Origin: an uncultured Bacteroidales bacterium
GTDB taxonomy: Bacteria > Bacteroidota > Bacteroidia > Bacteroidales > F082
NCBI GenBank assembly: GCA_905233445.1
Contig: CAJOEP010000033.1
Location: 1-33,483, forward strand
Direction of reading: 5' to 3'
DNA length: 33,483 nt
Shown here: positions 1 through 9,140 of the stretch, in pieces
Position numbering within the stretch: position 1 is the stretch's first letter
Layout of the letters: every line of letters starts with the position of its first letter
Notes under the pieces: model-generated
Told to the model about the DNA's origin: nothing
The model's database searches: none
The model's input: the letters and a program-made list of their open reading frames with translations, nothing else
Translations under genes and position numbers: made by a program

Positions 1-797
1 CCGTTATGTCTGGTCATTATCTGTCTAGAGAGACTCAGTCCAATGCCGGTGCCATTGGGCTTGGTGGTGTAGAACGGCACGAAAATCTCTTCCTGCTGGT
101 GTAGCGGCACAGGCTTGCCATTGTTCGTCACGCTGATGATGGTGCGGTCTTCTGAGTTAAGCTCAGCGCTGATGCGGATGGAGTTAGCTTCAGCCTGCAC
201 AGCGTTCTTTATCAGGTTGTTAAGCACCTGCATAATCTGACTTTCATCGATATAGATCAGCAAATCAGGCGTTTTTGCAGTGTAAGTTATCGTAACGTTT
301 TGTTCTTTCAAACGTGATTGGTTCAGATTCAGTACACGTTCCATCAGCTCGTCGACCATAACGGCTTTACGGATTGGCGATGACAGTTTCATCATGCTGC
401 GGTACGATTCCACAAATTTTATCAGGTCTTTTGACGATGCGGATATGGTTTCAAGTCCGGCTTTCACGTCGAGGCTGTCGTCTTTCGACAAGGCATCGCT
501 CAGCGAAGCTATCGGTGCCACGGTGTTCATGATTTCGTGCGTCATCACTCGGAACAGCTTGCTCCACGAGGCGGCTTCATCCACTGCAGTGCGTCTCTTG
601 AAAATGCCACGGATACGATTTAAAGCTCGGTTGAGACTTGAGTTGTCACGGAAACGGAAATTCATCTCGCCGTCTTCGAGCGAGTCCATCATAAACGACA
701 CCTTTCGAGTGTCCTGCTTCCTTACGAGCCACGTAGTAACCACAGCAGTCAAAACCACAGAAACCACAACAATCAATATCCACAGCCACACACTCAT
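1..797 (-). CDS. Sensor histidine kinase (3' end cut by window edge)
   Basis: This is the sensor kinase partner of the adjacent NtrC-type regulator; 265 codons are visible before the left edge. One N-terminal membrane segment (about residues 3-24) is followed by a short linker, an H-box around the phosphoacceptor His87 (FRVMTHEIMNT), an N-box near 192-202 (LNNLIKNAVQA) and an ATP-lid region with the G2-type motif GTGIGLSLS near 249-257. The G1-type position reads VTNNGKP, with Asn where Asp is common. The ATG at 797 overlaps the regulator's stop codon by 4 bp (ATGA), which implies translational coupling. There is no room for a periplasmic sensor domain, so the input signal may be cytoplasmic or come through the membrane. 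Family assignment is firm; the signal is unknown. Confidence 0.93.
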   Translation of the reverse strand, partial: MSVWLWILIVVVSVVLTAVVTTWLVRKQDTRKVSFMMDSLEDGEMNFRFRDNSSLNRALNRIRGIFKRRTAVDEAASWSKLFRVMTHEIMNTVAPIASLSDALSKDDSLDVKAGLETISASSKDLIKFVESYRSMMKLSSPIRKAVMVDELMERVLNLNQSRLKEQNVTITYTAKTPDLLIYIDESQIMQVLNNLIKNAVQAEANSIRISAELNSEDRTIISVTNNGKPVPLHQQEEIFVPFYTTKPNGTGIGLSLSRQIMTRHN

Positions 798-2137
798 ATT
801 CCGTATTTCTTGAGGCGGTTATACAATGTCGGGCGACTGATATTCAATGCTTTAGCAACAAGTGACAGGTTTCCGTTGTATTTCTTCATCGCATTGCGAA
901 TCACTTGTTCCTCAGCATCGTCGAGAGTCTGGCTCTGAGTCTTGTTTTGCACATCAATCAATTGTGAATCATTGATTTGCAGGTCATCTTTGCCGATAAT
1001 TTCGTTGTCCGACATGATGACGGCTTTCTCAATGCAGCCCTGCAGCTCCCGGATGTTGCCGCTCCACTGGCAGTTCATAAGCAGAGTCTTTGCCTCATCT
1101 GATAAATCCTTCGCCTGACGGTGATATTTCACGGCATATTTCTCAACGAAAAGCATTGCCAATGTGACGATTTCGTCCTGCCGTTCGCGCAATGGCGGCA
1201 GATGTAGCGGCACCGTATTGATGCGGTAATACAAATCTTCACGGAAACGGCCTTGTTTCACCATCTCGGCAAGATTCATATTGGTTGCGCAAATCAAACG
1301 GATATCGATAGGGATGTTTTTCGTGTCGCCAACCCTGTTGACGCTGCGGTTTTGAAGTACTCGCAGCAGCTTAGCCTGCTCGCTCAACGGAATGTTACCG
1401 ATTTCATCGAGAAAAAGCGTTGTGCCATTGGCTTGCTCAAACTTTCCGATATGGTCGGTGTGGGCATCGGTAAACGCGCCTTTCACATGACCGAACATCT
1501 CGCTTTCAAAAAGAGACTCGGTGATGGCACCGATATCGACACTAACCATCTGTCGGCCAGAGCGGTTCGAAAGCCTATGAATCTCGTTAGCGAGCACGTC
1601 TTTACCAGTGCCATTTTCGCCAGTGATAAGCACTGTGGCATCTGTCGGTGCAATCTTTTCCACCATGCGGCGCAAATCCTGCATCGCCTCGCTGTTTCCC
1701 CACTGCATCTGCGATTCCGCAGGTTCGTCTTCAGTTGTAGCGATATGGCGGTGTTTCTTCGATGCCTCTTCAAGAATGGCAAGAAGTTTGGCGTTATCCC
1801 AGGGTTTCACCACAAAGTCGAAAGCGCCGCGTTTCATACCTTCCACAGCTAGAGCTATATCGGCATAGGCAGTGAAAAGCACGACTTCCACTCCCGGGAA
1901 ATGCTTTTTTAGTTCGGAGAGCCAAAACAGTCCCTCGTTGCCGGTGTTGATGTCCGTCTCGAAGTTCATGTCGAGCAGCACCACATCGGGTTTGAACGAC
2001 TGCATCGTGCTGACGAGAGCCTTCGGTGAAGCTATGAGTTCGACATCGGTAAACCTTGTCGGCAGCAGAATCTTCAGTGCCGCGCGGATTCCGGCATTGT
2101 CATCAACAACTAATATTTTTGATTTGAGCTTGGGCAT
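794..2137 (-). CDS. NtrC-family sigma-54-dependent response regulator
   Basis: 447 residues with three domains in the standard order. The receiver (about 8-120) has acidic residues at D12/D13, phosphoacceptor D56 and the conserved K111. The AAA+ sigma-54 activation domain (about 147-370) has Walker A GENGTGKD at 173-180, the sigma-54 contact loop GAFTDA at 220-225 and Walker B LFLDEIGN at 241-248. A Fis-type helix-turn-helix lies at the C-terminus (LVAKALNISRPTLYNRLKK). The loop differs from canonical GAFTGA by Gly to Asp. The protein should bind upstream sites and drive sigma-54 polymerase when phosphorylated by the overlapping kinase. The palindrome pairs beside the -24/-12 elements upstream of the permease genes at 9110 and 28074 are natural candidate targets. 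It starts 22 bp after the DUF4143 gene, so it may be cotranscribed with it. Confidence 0.96.
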   Translation of the reverse strand: MPKLKSKILVVDDNAGIRAALKILLPTRFTDVELIASPKALVSTMQSFKPDVVLLDMNFETDINTGNEGLFWLSELKKHFPGVEVVLFTAYADIALAVEGMKRGAFDFVVKPWDNAKLLAILEEASKKHRHIATTEDEPAESQMQWGNSEAMQDLRRMVEKIAPTDATVLITGENGTGKDVLANEIHRLSNRSGRQMVSVDIGAITESLFESEMFGHVKGAFTDAHTDHIGKFEQANGTTLFLDEIGNIPLSEQAKLLRVLQNRSVNRVGDTKNIPIDIRLICATNMNLAEMVKQGRFREDLYYRINTVPLHLPPLRERQDEIVTLAMLFVEKYAVKYHRQAKDLSDEAKTLLMNCQWSGNIRELQGCIEKAVIMSDNEIIGKDDLQINDSQLIDVQNKTQSQTLDDAEEQVIRNAMKKYNGNLSLVAKALNISRPTLYNRLKKYGI

Positions 2138-2159
2138 GATTACTAACTGTTTTCTGTTA

Positions 2160-3518
2160 TTATTTCAATCCAGTCAGGTCAAAATGATATGTAAAGTCTT
2201 CGTTTTTGTCATGCTGCAGAAACATTATCATATAAATCGGCAAGTAAACCAGCCGTTCTTTGACTAAAGTGTTTTCTTGACAGAAGACAAGTGCTTTCGG
2301 AATTGCATAGTCCTTGTTGTCCATAATGTTGCCAAGCGCACGATGGCGATCGTAGTCTTTTCCAGATTTTACCTCGATTGGCAAAACTTCACCTTGATAT
2401 TCAACAATGAAGTCCAGCTCGCCTTGTTTCTTGCTGTTGAAATAAAAGAGGTCGTGGTCTATTGCAAAGCCGTGAGCATAAAGCTCTTGAGCTACCAGAT
2501 TTTCAAATGCTGCACCATAATTAACATTGAAGTTGCTTAACAAGCGGACTTGAATATCGCCTCCGTACATGGCGGCTAATAGTCCAACATCGTTCATAAA
2601 CAACTTGAATAGGTTACGCTGCTTATTCAAAAGCAATGGAACTCTTGGTTCTTCAACATTGTAAGTTGAAATTGCGACACCGGCATCTTTTAACCAAAGG
2701 AAACCGCTCTCATAGCGTGCAAACCGAGCCTTCTCGTGTAACTCTTTCAGTATAAAACGCTTATTCTTGGCATTCAGTTCCGAAGGTATCAAGTTATATA
2801 TCTCCTCGATCTGAAGCTTACGCTCTTTCTCATATTTTGTAATGTCACGCTTGTAGGTACGAATGATATCACGTTGCTCGTTGAGTACACTGCGCAGATT
2901 GTTGGTGTCCAAATATTTCTGCACTGCTGCAGGCATTCCACCGACTATCATATAAAGTGTTACCAGTTCCAACATCTTTTGATGGACAAATTCATCAACT
3001 GGTGTTTGTTGTTCATAACAGTTTTTGATATGGTTCATGACCTCATCGCTGATACCAAGGGCTTTGGCAAACTCTTCCAAATCAAGTGGATACATTTCCA
3101 ACTCTCCCATATAGCCGACAGGGACGCTACGCAGGTCTTTCAGTTCTACACCCAACAGAGAGCCGCTCATGACATATCGGTAACTTCCTTCATCTACGAG
3201 AAATTTGATAGCTGTCACCATTTCGTCACATTCCTGAACCTCGTCGAAGAATATGAGGGTCTTGCCGGGAACCAACTTCTTATTAGTGAAGGCCGAGATG
3301 CGCATCAGTATCTCTTCTGCACTTTTGGGACGGCTGAATAGTTCCACCGCATCTGGTTGCTCGAGGAAATTGATTTCAACAACATGATCAAAAATCTCTT
3401 TGCCTATTGTTCTAATGGCAAAGGTTTTGCCAACTTGTCTGGCTCCTGTAACCAACAATGAGCGCTTTTCTTTTGTAAAAAACTCCCTTAGAAATGGATA
3501 TGCTTTTCGATTTACCAT
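2160..3518 (-). CDS. AAA ATPase with C-terminal DUF4143 domain
   Basis: About 452 residues. The N-terminal ATPase domain has Walker A (VTGARQVGKTF) and Walker B (KTLIFFDEVQE). The C-terminal DUF4143 region ends in a PD-(D/E)XK-like signature (GELDFIVEY followed by PIEVKSG). Proteins of this family are common and often mobile in Bacteroidales; their cellular role is poorly defined. I place the start at the ATG at 3518. An in-frame TTG at 3542 would fall inside the predicted -7 promoter element (3540-3547), which argues against it. The gene stands between the ABC operon and the two-component genes and probably has its own promoter, preceded by a three-copy 33-bp repeat. It may be an insertion between the regulator pair and its transporter operon. 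Confidence 0.9.
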   Translation of the reverse strand: MVNRKAYPFLREFFTKEKRSLLVTGARQVGKTFAIRTIGKEIFDHVVEINFLEQPDAVELFSRPKSAEEILMRISAFTNKKLVPGKTLIFFDEVQECDEMVTAIKFLVDEGSYRYVMSGSLLGVELKDLRSVPVGYMGELEMYPLDLEEFAKALGISDEVMNHIKNCYEQQTPVDEFVHQKMLELVTLYMIVGGMPAAVQKYLDTNNLRSVLNEQRDIIRTYKRDITKYEKERKLQIEEIYNLIPSELNAKNKRFILKELHEKARFARYESGFLWLKDAGVAISTYNVEEPRVPLLLNKQRNLFKLFMNDVGLLAAMYGGDIQVRLLSNFNVNYGAAFENLVAQELYAHGFAIDHDLFYFNSKKQGELDFIVEYQGEVLPIEVKSGKDYDRHRALGNIMDNKDYAIPKALVFCQENTLVKERLVYLPIYMIMFLQHDKNEDFTYHFDLTGLK

Positions 3519-3539
3519 AACAACTAGTATTTCAACGCG

Positions 3540-3568
3540 CAAAAATAATAATTTTTTACATTATCCAA
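3540..3568 (-). promoter_or_regulatory. Predicted Bacteroidetes-type promoter for the DUF4143 ATPase
   Basis: On the minus strand a -7 element TATTTTTG (3540-3547) fits the Bacteroidetes consensus TAnnTTTG. TTGG at 3565-3568 is a weak -33 element at slightly short spacing (17 bp). Transcription would begin near 3533, leaving a short leader before the ATG at 3518. Confidence 0.45.
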
Positions 3569-3584
3569 CTAAAAAATCATATTT

Positions 3585-3668
3585 TTTTGACACTTTTCCA
3601 GGGTATTTTTACGTGTTTTTTGACACTTTTCCAAGGTGTTTTTGCCTATATTTTGACACTTTTCCAAG
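3585..3668. repeat. Three-copy 33-bp tandem repeat
   Basis: The 18-base core TTTTGACACTTTTCCARG begins at 3585, 3618 and 3651, an exact 33-bp period. The first two 33-bp units differ mainly in their 3' halves; in the third only the core is conserved. The block lies between the stop of the ABC ATPase (3673) and the promoter of the DUF4143 gene, about 40-120 bp upstream of that gene's -7 box. The 33-bp phase is close to three helical turns and suits an array of protein-binding sites. The plus-strand reading frames give FDTFP repeats but no credible protein. Confidence 0.8.
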
Positions 3669-3672
3669 ATTT

Positions 3673-4353
3673 CTACAACTCCTGCAAAACGTCCTCAACA
3701 ACTCTACCGTCAAACAAATTGATGATTCTGTCAGCATATCCGGCATCGCGTTGGGAGTGCGTAACCATCACTATGGTGGTGCCTTCCTTGTGGAGGTCGG
3801 TGAGCAGTTCCATCACCTCTTTGCCGTTTTTGGAGTCGAGGTTACCGGTAGGTTCGTCGGCTAGGATGAGCTTCGGGTTGGCTACCACGGCGCGGGCTAT
3901 TGCCACACGCTGCTGCTGACCGCCCGACAGCTGCTGCGGGAAATGTTGTGCGCGGTGCGATATCGCCATGCGTTTCATGATGGCCGTCACACGTTCCTTG
4001 CGCTCGGTGGCACCGATGTTCATATAGCGCAACGGCAGCTCAATGTTCTCATACACGTTCAGCTCGTCAATGAGGTTGAAGCTCTGAAACACAAAGCCGA
4101 TGTTGCCTTTGCGGAACTTGGTGCGGTCTTTCTCCTTCAGATCGCCCACCTGCTGACCGAGCAGCTCGTATTTTCCATCCGAAGGGTTGTCGAGCAAGCC
4201 CAAAATGTTGAGCAGCGTTGATTTTCCGCAGCCCGAAGGTCCCATGATGGCGACAAATTCGCCGTCGTTAATCTCAAATGACACTCCATTCAGCGCCAGG
4301 GTTTCAATCTCTTCCGTGCGGAAGATCTTCACTAAATTTTCTACTTTAATCAT
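3673..4353 (-). CDS. ABC transporter ATPase (MacB/LolD-type)
   Basis: 226 residues from the preferred ATG at 4353, which gives the usual family start MIKVENLVKIFRTEEIETLA. An in-frame upstream ATG at 4380 would overlap the preceding permease stop by one base. All ABC motifs are present: Walker A GPSGCGKST (38-46), Q-loop region FVFQSFN, signature LSGGQQQR, Walker B LILADEPTGN and the H-loop (VTHS). It closes the operon of two FtsX-like permeases upstream and is the only ABC ATPase in the window, so it may energise permeases encoded elsewhere here too. MacB-type systems drive periplasmic or outer-membrane extrusion rather than import; the substrate cannot be told from sequence. Confidence 0.95.
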   Translation of the reverse strand: MIKVENLVKIFRTEEIETLALNGVSFEINDGEFVAIMGPSGCGKSTLLNILGLLDNPSDGKYELLGQQVGDLKEKDRTKFRKGNIGFVFQSFNLIDELNVYENIELPLRYMNIGATERKERVTAIMKRMAISHRAQHFPQQLSGGQQQRVAIARAVVANPKLILADEPTGNLDSKNGKEVMELLTDLHKEGTTIVMVTHSQRDAGYADRIINLFDGRVVEDVLQEL

Positions 4354-4379
4354 AGTTTTAAGATTTATTTTGTTAAACA

Positions 4380-6755
4380 TTATTCTTTTTTCAATGATTC
4401 AACAGGATTCATTTTTGAGATTTTACTGCTGCTGAAGGCCACTACGATAGCCACAATTGTCAGGACTATCACTGCGCCGCCGATGAAATACCATGGCGAG
4501 AGGCCGATGCGGAAAGCGAACTGCTCGAGCCAGCTGCGGGAAGCAAAAAACGCACCGACAGCACCCAACACAGCAGCAACTAATGACAGCTTCAGAATCT
4601 CCAGAGTGAACATCCTCACTATCTCGCTCGACATTGCGCCATGCACTTTTCTCAACGCAATCTCTTTGCTGCGGCGGTTCAACTCATCAATAACATAGCC
4701 TATCAAACCGATAAGCGACACGAAAATTGCGAACAACGCTCCCACAAAAATGGTGTTTCGCATCTTTCGGTTGTCGGTATACTGGGCACGGACTTCGTCG
4801 GAATAAAGCTTCACTTCCGGCATCAACTCTTGACCTTTTGCAACCTCGTTCACAACATCCTGGATTTGCTGCATCACCTTGCCGTTGGCACGATTCACTT
4901 TCACCAACACATACCGCATATTATAGAGTCTTCCCCGACTCAAGAAGTCGCCGAGGAAATAGCAACTCGGCTTCATGTTCGGGTCAAGGGCACTGCCGAT
5001 GCGGACATTGCGGTAAACACCTGAAACGGTAAACGGAGCAATCCCTATCCAATTACCTTCTTTGTCACGAATGTAACTGTGGTCAGAAATGACGATTTGC
5101 TTGCCTACCGCGCCATCGCTCCAATCCTCGTAGGCCATCATTTTCTCAATCAGGCTTTCGCTGATAGCCACCTGCGACGAGTCGGAGGGAAGGGTCCCGG
5201 CGATGAAGGGGATTTCGAGCATGTCAAAATAACCATCGGTCACCATATAGCCGTCGGCAAGATACACCAAAGTGGTCTTTCCATCCTCGCTCAACACCAC
5301 ATTGCCCTCTGCGCCCAAGTAAGGCAAGATGGCGCAACCTTCAACGCCTTTAACTTCGGGAATAGTGGCCAGTTTGTCCACGATACGATTCAACACTTCC
5401 ATATTTTCGTATGTGTCAATGTAATACAAATCTTTGTAGTTGTAGCCCGTGTCCTCACTCGCCATGTGTTCGTATTGTCCCGTCACGACGAGCAGCATCG
5501 CCACGATGAAGACATTCACCGCTACTTGCAAGCTCAATAGGAAGAGTTTCCAGTGGCGCATGTTCAGGGTGAAGTTACGAATGGCCTGCCAAACGGGAAC
5601 ACGCGTATAGAGCAACCCGGGCACAATCACCGAAAGCACGAAAATCAATGCAATGACCGCAACGATGACTCGGATGCTTGGGCCGATGAGTGTGGTAGTA
5701 AACGAAGTGCCTAACAGGTTGAGTGCAAGATTGTTACCCGCAAGTATGAGCAAGACGGCTAGCACCAAAGCCAGCCCGATATGCAACGCCGCTTCTTTGA
5801 TAAGCATTCCGTAAATCTCGCGACCGCCCGCACCATAGCACTTGCGTATGCCGATTTCCTTCGAGCGTTTCACCATCGAGGAAAGCACCACGAGGATGTA
5901 GTTCATCAGGCTGATGAAAAGTAGCAGGAAAGCCACCACGGAAAGGATGATGATGGTGTTGTGCACCTCGGGGTCGGAGGTGTGGAGTTTGTCGAAAGGC
6001 ACCAGGAAATAGCGCAACTCCTTGCCTTGTTCAGTCTTCATCTTCTCCAAGTCCTGATGTGTGGCTTGCATCTTGTGAATGGCCTCGCCGAGCGAATGGG
6101 GATCAACACCTTTCTGCAGTTTGACAAAACTGGTGTAACGCTCGTTGCCGACCCACTTTTCGAGGCTTCCCTTGCTCATCCAATTGATGGAATAGACCAC
6201 ATCGAATGCAAGCGTGACATTGTTTGGCAGGTCGTCAAACACGGCTTCTACTATGTAGGCGTCCTCGTCGCCTTCGACATGGACAATCTTTCCGAGGCAT
6301 GCATCAATACCGCCCAGGTTCTCCGCGAAGGAACGAGAAATGGCGATGTGTTCCTTTGAGACCAAAGCCTTTTCGATATCGCCGGTAATAATCGGTATCG
6401 AGAATACTTTGAAGAAACATGAGTCGGCCAAAATGCTCGATCCTTCGAAAACAACATGGCCTTCCTCATCCGTGTAGTTGGATTTGCTTTCAGTCTGGTC
6501 CACGATGCGTGTGGCGTCCTCTACACCTGGCACCTCGGCCTTGAAGCCGGGAGCCACAGCCCCACTGACACGCGGAAATACACTCACGCCATTGGTTCTC
6601 GTAGTCTCCTGTTGGATGCAATAGATGCGGTCCACATCCTTATAGAAACTGTCGTATGACAATTCGAAGCACACCTTGGCGATGAGCACGATGCCGATGG
6701 CGAGACCGATGCCTAGGGATAGGATTTTGATGAGGTTATCAGAGAACTTTTTCAT
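4380..6755 (-). CDS. MacB/FtsX-type ABC transporter permease
   Basis: 791 residues, two FtsX domains and about eight membrane segments. There is one segment near residues 9-29, a MacB-type periplasmic domain, three segments with the FtsX motif KRSKEIGIRKCYGA between them, one mid-protein segment, a second periplasmic domain, and a final three-segment FtsX domain with RRSKEIALRKVHGA. The first 45 residues are nearly identical to those of the permeases at 6762 and 29016, while the periplasmic parts differ. It begins 6 bp after the stop of the 6762 permease and is followed directly by the ABC ATPase, so the three form one operon. It likely pairs with the neighbouring permease as a heterodimer; that is inference. 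Confidence 0.93.
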   Translation of the reverse strand: MKKFSDNLIKILSLGIGLAIGIVLIAKVCFELSYDSFYKDVDRIYCIQQETTRTNGVSVFPRVSGAVAPGFKAEVPGVEDATRIVDQTESKSNYTDEEGHVVFEGSSILADSCFFKVFSIPIITGDIEKALVSKEHIAISRSFAENLGGIDACLGKIVHVEGDEDAYIVEAVFDDLPNNVTLAFDVVYSINWMSKGSLEKWVGNERYTSFVKLQKGVDPHSLGEAIHKMQATHQDLEKMKTEQGKELRYFLVPFDKLHTSDPEVHNTIIILSVVAFLLLFISLMNYILVVLSSMVKRSKEIGIRKCYGAGGREIYGMLIKEAALHIGLALVLAVLLILAGNNLALNLLGTSFTTTLIGPSIRVIVAVIALIFVLSVIVPGLLYTRVPVWQAIRNFTLNMRHWKLFLLSLQVAVNVFIVAMLLVVTGQYEHMASEDTGYNYKDLYYIDTYENMEVLNRIVDKLATIPEVKGVEGCAILPYLGAEGNVVLSEDGKTTLVYLADGYMVTDGYFDMLEIPFIAGTLPSDSSQVAISESLIEKMMAYEDWSDGAVGKQIVISDHSYIRDKEGNWIGIAPFTVSGVYRNVRIGSALDPNMKPSCYFLGDFLSRGRLYNMRYVLVKVNRANGKVMQQIQDVVNEVAKGQELMPEVKLYSDEVRAQYTDNRKMRNTIFVGALFAIFVSLIGLIGYVIDELNRRSKEIALRKVHGAMSSEIVRMFTLEILKLSLVAAVLGAVGAFFASRSWLEQFAFRIGLSPWYFIGGAVIVLTIVAIVVAFSSSKISKMNPVESLKKE

Positions 6756-6761
6756 ATTTAT

Positions 6762-9110
6762 TTAATTGTTTTTCAACGATTTAACTGGATTCATTCTTGC
6801 CACGCGGTTGCTGCTTAAGACGACCACGATGGTCACAATTAGTATTACAAACAGCGCTCCGACGAGGAAATACAACGGTGAGAGGCCGATGCGCTCTGCA
6901 AACTGCTCCAGCCATTTGTGAGCCACAAAATAGGTGAAGATACACGCTGCGACTGACAAAACAAGAGAGAGTTTCAACACGTCCCAAGCGAATATCTTAA
7001 GCACATCAGCCGCTGTCGCGCCGTTGATTTTTCGGATAGCCATCTCCTTGCTGCGACGGTTCGACTCGTCACGGACGAAGCCAATCAAGCCAATGATGGC
7101 AATCATCAGGGCGAAGACAGAGCCAATAAGCACAGTGTTGCGCATTTTGAGGCTGTCGTCGTAGGCTGAGCGCATCTTGTCGGCCCACGAAATTATATGC
7201 ACTTCTTTTCCGTTGAGGACTTCTGAAACGGCGCTCGTAATCTTCTGCATCGAGGCTTCGTCGAGTTTTCCGTTTGTCTTGAAGATGAGGAACGGCATAT
7301 ACGAGTCATCATCAAAATCTCCGTAAAACAACACGCTAGGACGGGCATCGAGGTAAACCAGATTGCCTATTTGGATGTCGCGATACACTCCCGAGATAGT
7401 GAAGCCTTTCTGCTCCATAACCCTCTCCGCATCTTCGTGACCTGTGACATTCACAACTTTGCCTACAGCACCGTCACTCCAGTCGGCAAACTCTTTCATC
7501 CTTTTTACAAAACTCTCGCTCACAACCATTTCCGAGATGTCGGCTGGCTTATGGCCTTCAATAAACTCGATGCCAAGAAGGTCGAAATAGCCTGGTGTTA
7601 CCTCATATCCGTCAGCCACATTGAAAAGCTCGCGGTCGTCGCCAGGCAAATATACATTGTCGCCACTGAAACCTCTGATAGGCAATGCGTTGCTCGCCTC
7701 CACGCCCTTTACCTCAGAGAACTGCATAAGCGTTTCGGCAACAACTTTTTCTGTACCTTTATTGCCATTGTAAAAACTCATGTAATAGAGGTTTTTGTAG
7801 TCGTAGCCCGGATTATGGTTGTTCAATCGCTGATATTGCAGAGCCACTACGATGAGCATCACCACGATAAAAACGTTGATAAACACCTGAACGCCAAGCA
7901 ACCCGATCTTCCAACGGCGCGAGTTTTCAGTGTAGTTGCGAAACGCCACCGAAACAGGGATTCGCATGAAGAGTTGAGCCGGAACGAACACCGACACAAT
8001 CAGCACAAACACCAATACCAGACTGATAACCCAGATGCTTCGCGAAATCAGTAAGGTCTCAAATGGAACATCCAAAAGGTTAATTATCAATCCTTTAGCT
8101 GCAAAGATAATTGCTGCAGCAAGCACCAACGACAGTATCAGATGCATAAACGCCTCTCTTGCCAGCAGCCAGTGGATATCGAACGAGTCGGCACCATAGC
8201 ATTTGCGTACGCCAACCTCCTTCGCGCGACGAACCAACGACGATATCACGATAAGGATATAATTCAGCAGACTGATGATGATAAGTAACGCCGCAGTGAC
8301 AGTCAGCAGAACCACCATCGAGTGGACATACGACTGCGAGGTGTGAAGCTTGTTGAAAGGCTCGAGATAATACCAAAGTTTCACGCCGTTTTTCTCATAT
8401 TCATCTAAAGGCTGATGCGCCTCCTGCATCTTGCGAATAGCTTCTCCAAGCGACTGATAATCAACGCCTTTTTGTAGTTTCACAAAGCCGAAATAGCGGT
8501 CGTTACCGTTCCAGTTGTCGGTGGTGTAGGCAGGCAACAGTTCCAGCGAGCCGATTATATCGAAATGGAAATTGCCGTTTTCAGGAAAGTCCTCATACAC
8601 GCCATCAATGATAAATTTGTTTTTCGGGTCGTCTTCGTTGGCTATAGATTTTCCGATGCATTCGCTAACGCCACCAAGCTTCTTTGCGAACGACTCCGAC
8701 ACCATCGCATAACGAGGTTTCGCCAACACTTTAACAGGATTGCCAGCCAAAATCGGGCGGTCGAAAACCTTGAAGAAGCACGAGTCGGCAAGCACCAAAC
8801 TTCCAGTAACAACGTTATTCTCTTCATCGAGATAGCGGTTGCCTCTGTAATGAAAGGTGTAGCGAGTGGCTTCTTCCACGCCCGGCACTTCGGCTTTAAA
8901 GCCCGGTGCGACAGCGCCGCTGGTCTGCGCGAAATCTTGTTTTTCGCCCTGTTGTTCATAGTGAGTGTCAATAAGATAGATGCGGTCCACATCCTTATAA
9001 AAACTGTCATACGACAATTCGAAGCACACTTTGGCAATCAGCACGATGCCGATGGCGAGACCTATGCCCAGCGATAGGATTTTGATGAGGTTATCAGAAA
9101 AGTTTTTCAT
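6762..9110 (-). CDS. MacB/FtsX-type ABC transporter permease, first gene of sigma-54 operon
   Basis: 782 residues. Predicted membrane segments lie near 9-29, 265-290, 319-338, 359-381, 402-424, 660-680, 712-729 and 746-766. FtsX signatures RRAKEVGVRKCYGA (294-307) and RRSKEMAIRKINGA (about 685-698) mark the two FtsX domains. The two large soluble regions (about 40-260 and 430-650) are MacB-type periplasmic domains. This is the first gene of the operon with the 4380 permease and the 3673 ATPase. Its ATG is about 20 bp from the start point predicted from the sigma-54 -24/-12 element at 9141-9157. The 5' and 3' ends are nearly identical in DNA to those of the 29016 permease, with a divergent middle, which suggests gene conversion. 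Confidence 0.94.
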   Translation of the reverse strand: MKNFSDNLIKILSLGIGLAIGIVLIAKVCFELSYDSFYKDVDRIYLIDTHYEQQGEKQDFAQTSGAVAPGFKAEVPGVEEATRYTFHYRGNRYLDEENNVVTGSLVLADSCFFKVFDRPILAGNPVKVLAKPRYAMVSESFAKKLGGVSECIGKSIANEDDPKNKFIIDGVYEDFPENGNFHFDIIGSLELLPAYTTDNWNGNDRYFGFVKLQKGVDYQSLGEAIRKMQEAHQPLDEYEKNGVKLWYYLEPFNKLHTSQSYVHSMVVLLTVTAALLIIISLLNYILIVISSLVRRAKEVGVRKCYGADSFDIHWLLAREAFMHLILSLVLAAAIIFAAKGLIINLLDVPFETLLISRSIWVISLVLVFVLIVSVFVPAQLFMRIPVSVAFRNYTENSRRWKIGLLGVQVFINVFIVVMLIVVALQYQRLNNHNPGYDYKNLYYMSFYNGNKGTEKVVAETLMQFSEVKGVEASNALPIRGFSGDNVYLPGDDRELFNVADGYEVTPGYFDLLGIEFIEGHKPADISEMVVSESFVKRMKEFADWSDGAVGKVVNVTGHEDAERVMEQKGFTISGVYRDIQIGNLVYLDARPSVLFYGDFDDDSYMPFLIFKTNGKLDEASMQKITSAVSEVLNGKEVHIISWADKMRSAYDDSLKMRNTVLIGSVFALMIAIIGLIGFVRDESNRRSKEMAIRKINGATAADVLKIFAWDVLKLSLVLSVAACIFTYFVAHKWLEQFAERIGLSPLYFLVGALFVILIVTIVVVLSSNRVARMNPVKSLKNN

Positions 9111-9140
9111 ACATTAATAACGTAAAAACATTAATAATGA

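Noticed and set aside
1253..1852. 199-codon plus-strand frame
   Set aside because: Antisense shadow of the NtrC-type regulator, whose motifs are complete in the opposite strand.
3585..3668. Possible CRISPR array from the 33-bp repeats
   Set aside because: Only three units; the conserved core is 18 bases with 15-base variable parts, too short for repeat-spacer units, and no cas genes are present.
3400..3919. Plus-strand frames encoding FDTFP / TLFQ repeats
   Set aside because: They arise from the 33-bp repeat and the antisense of two real genes; composition is not protein-like and starts lie inside the DUF4143 gene.
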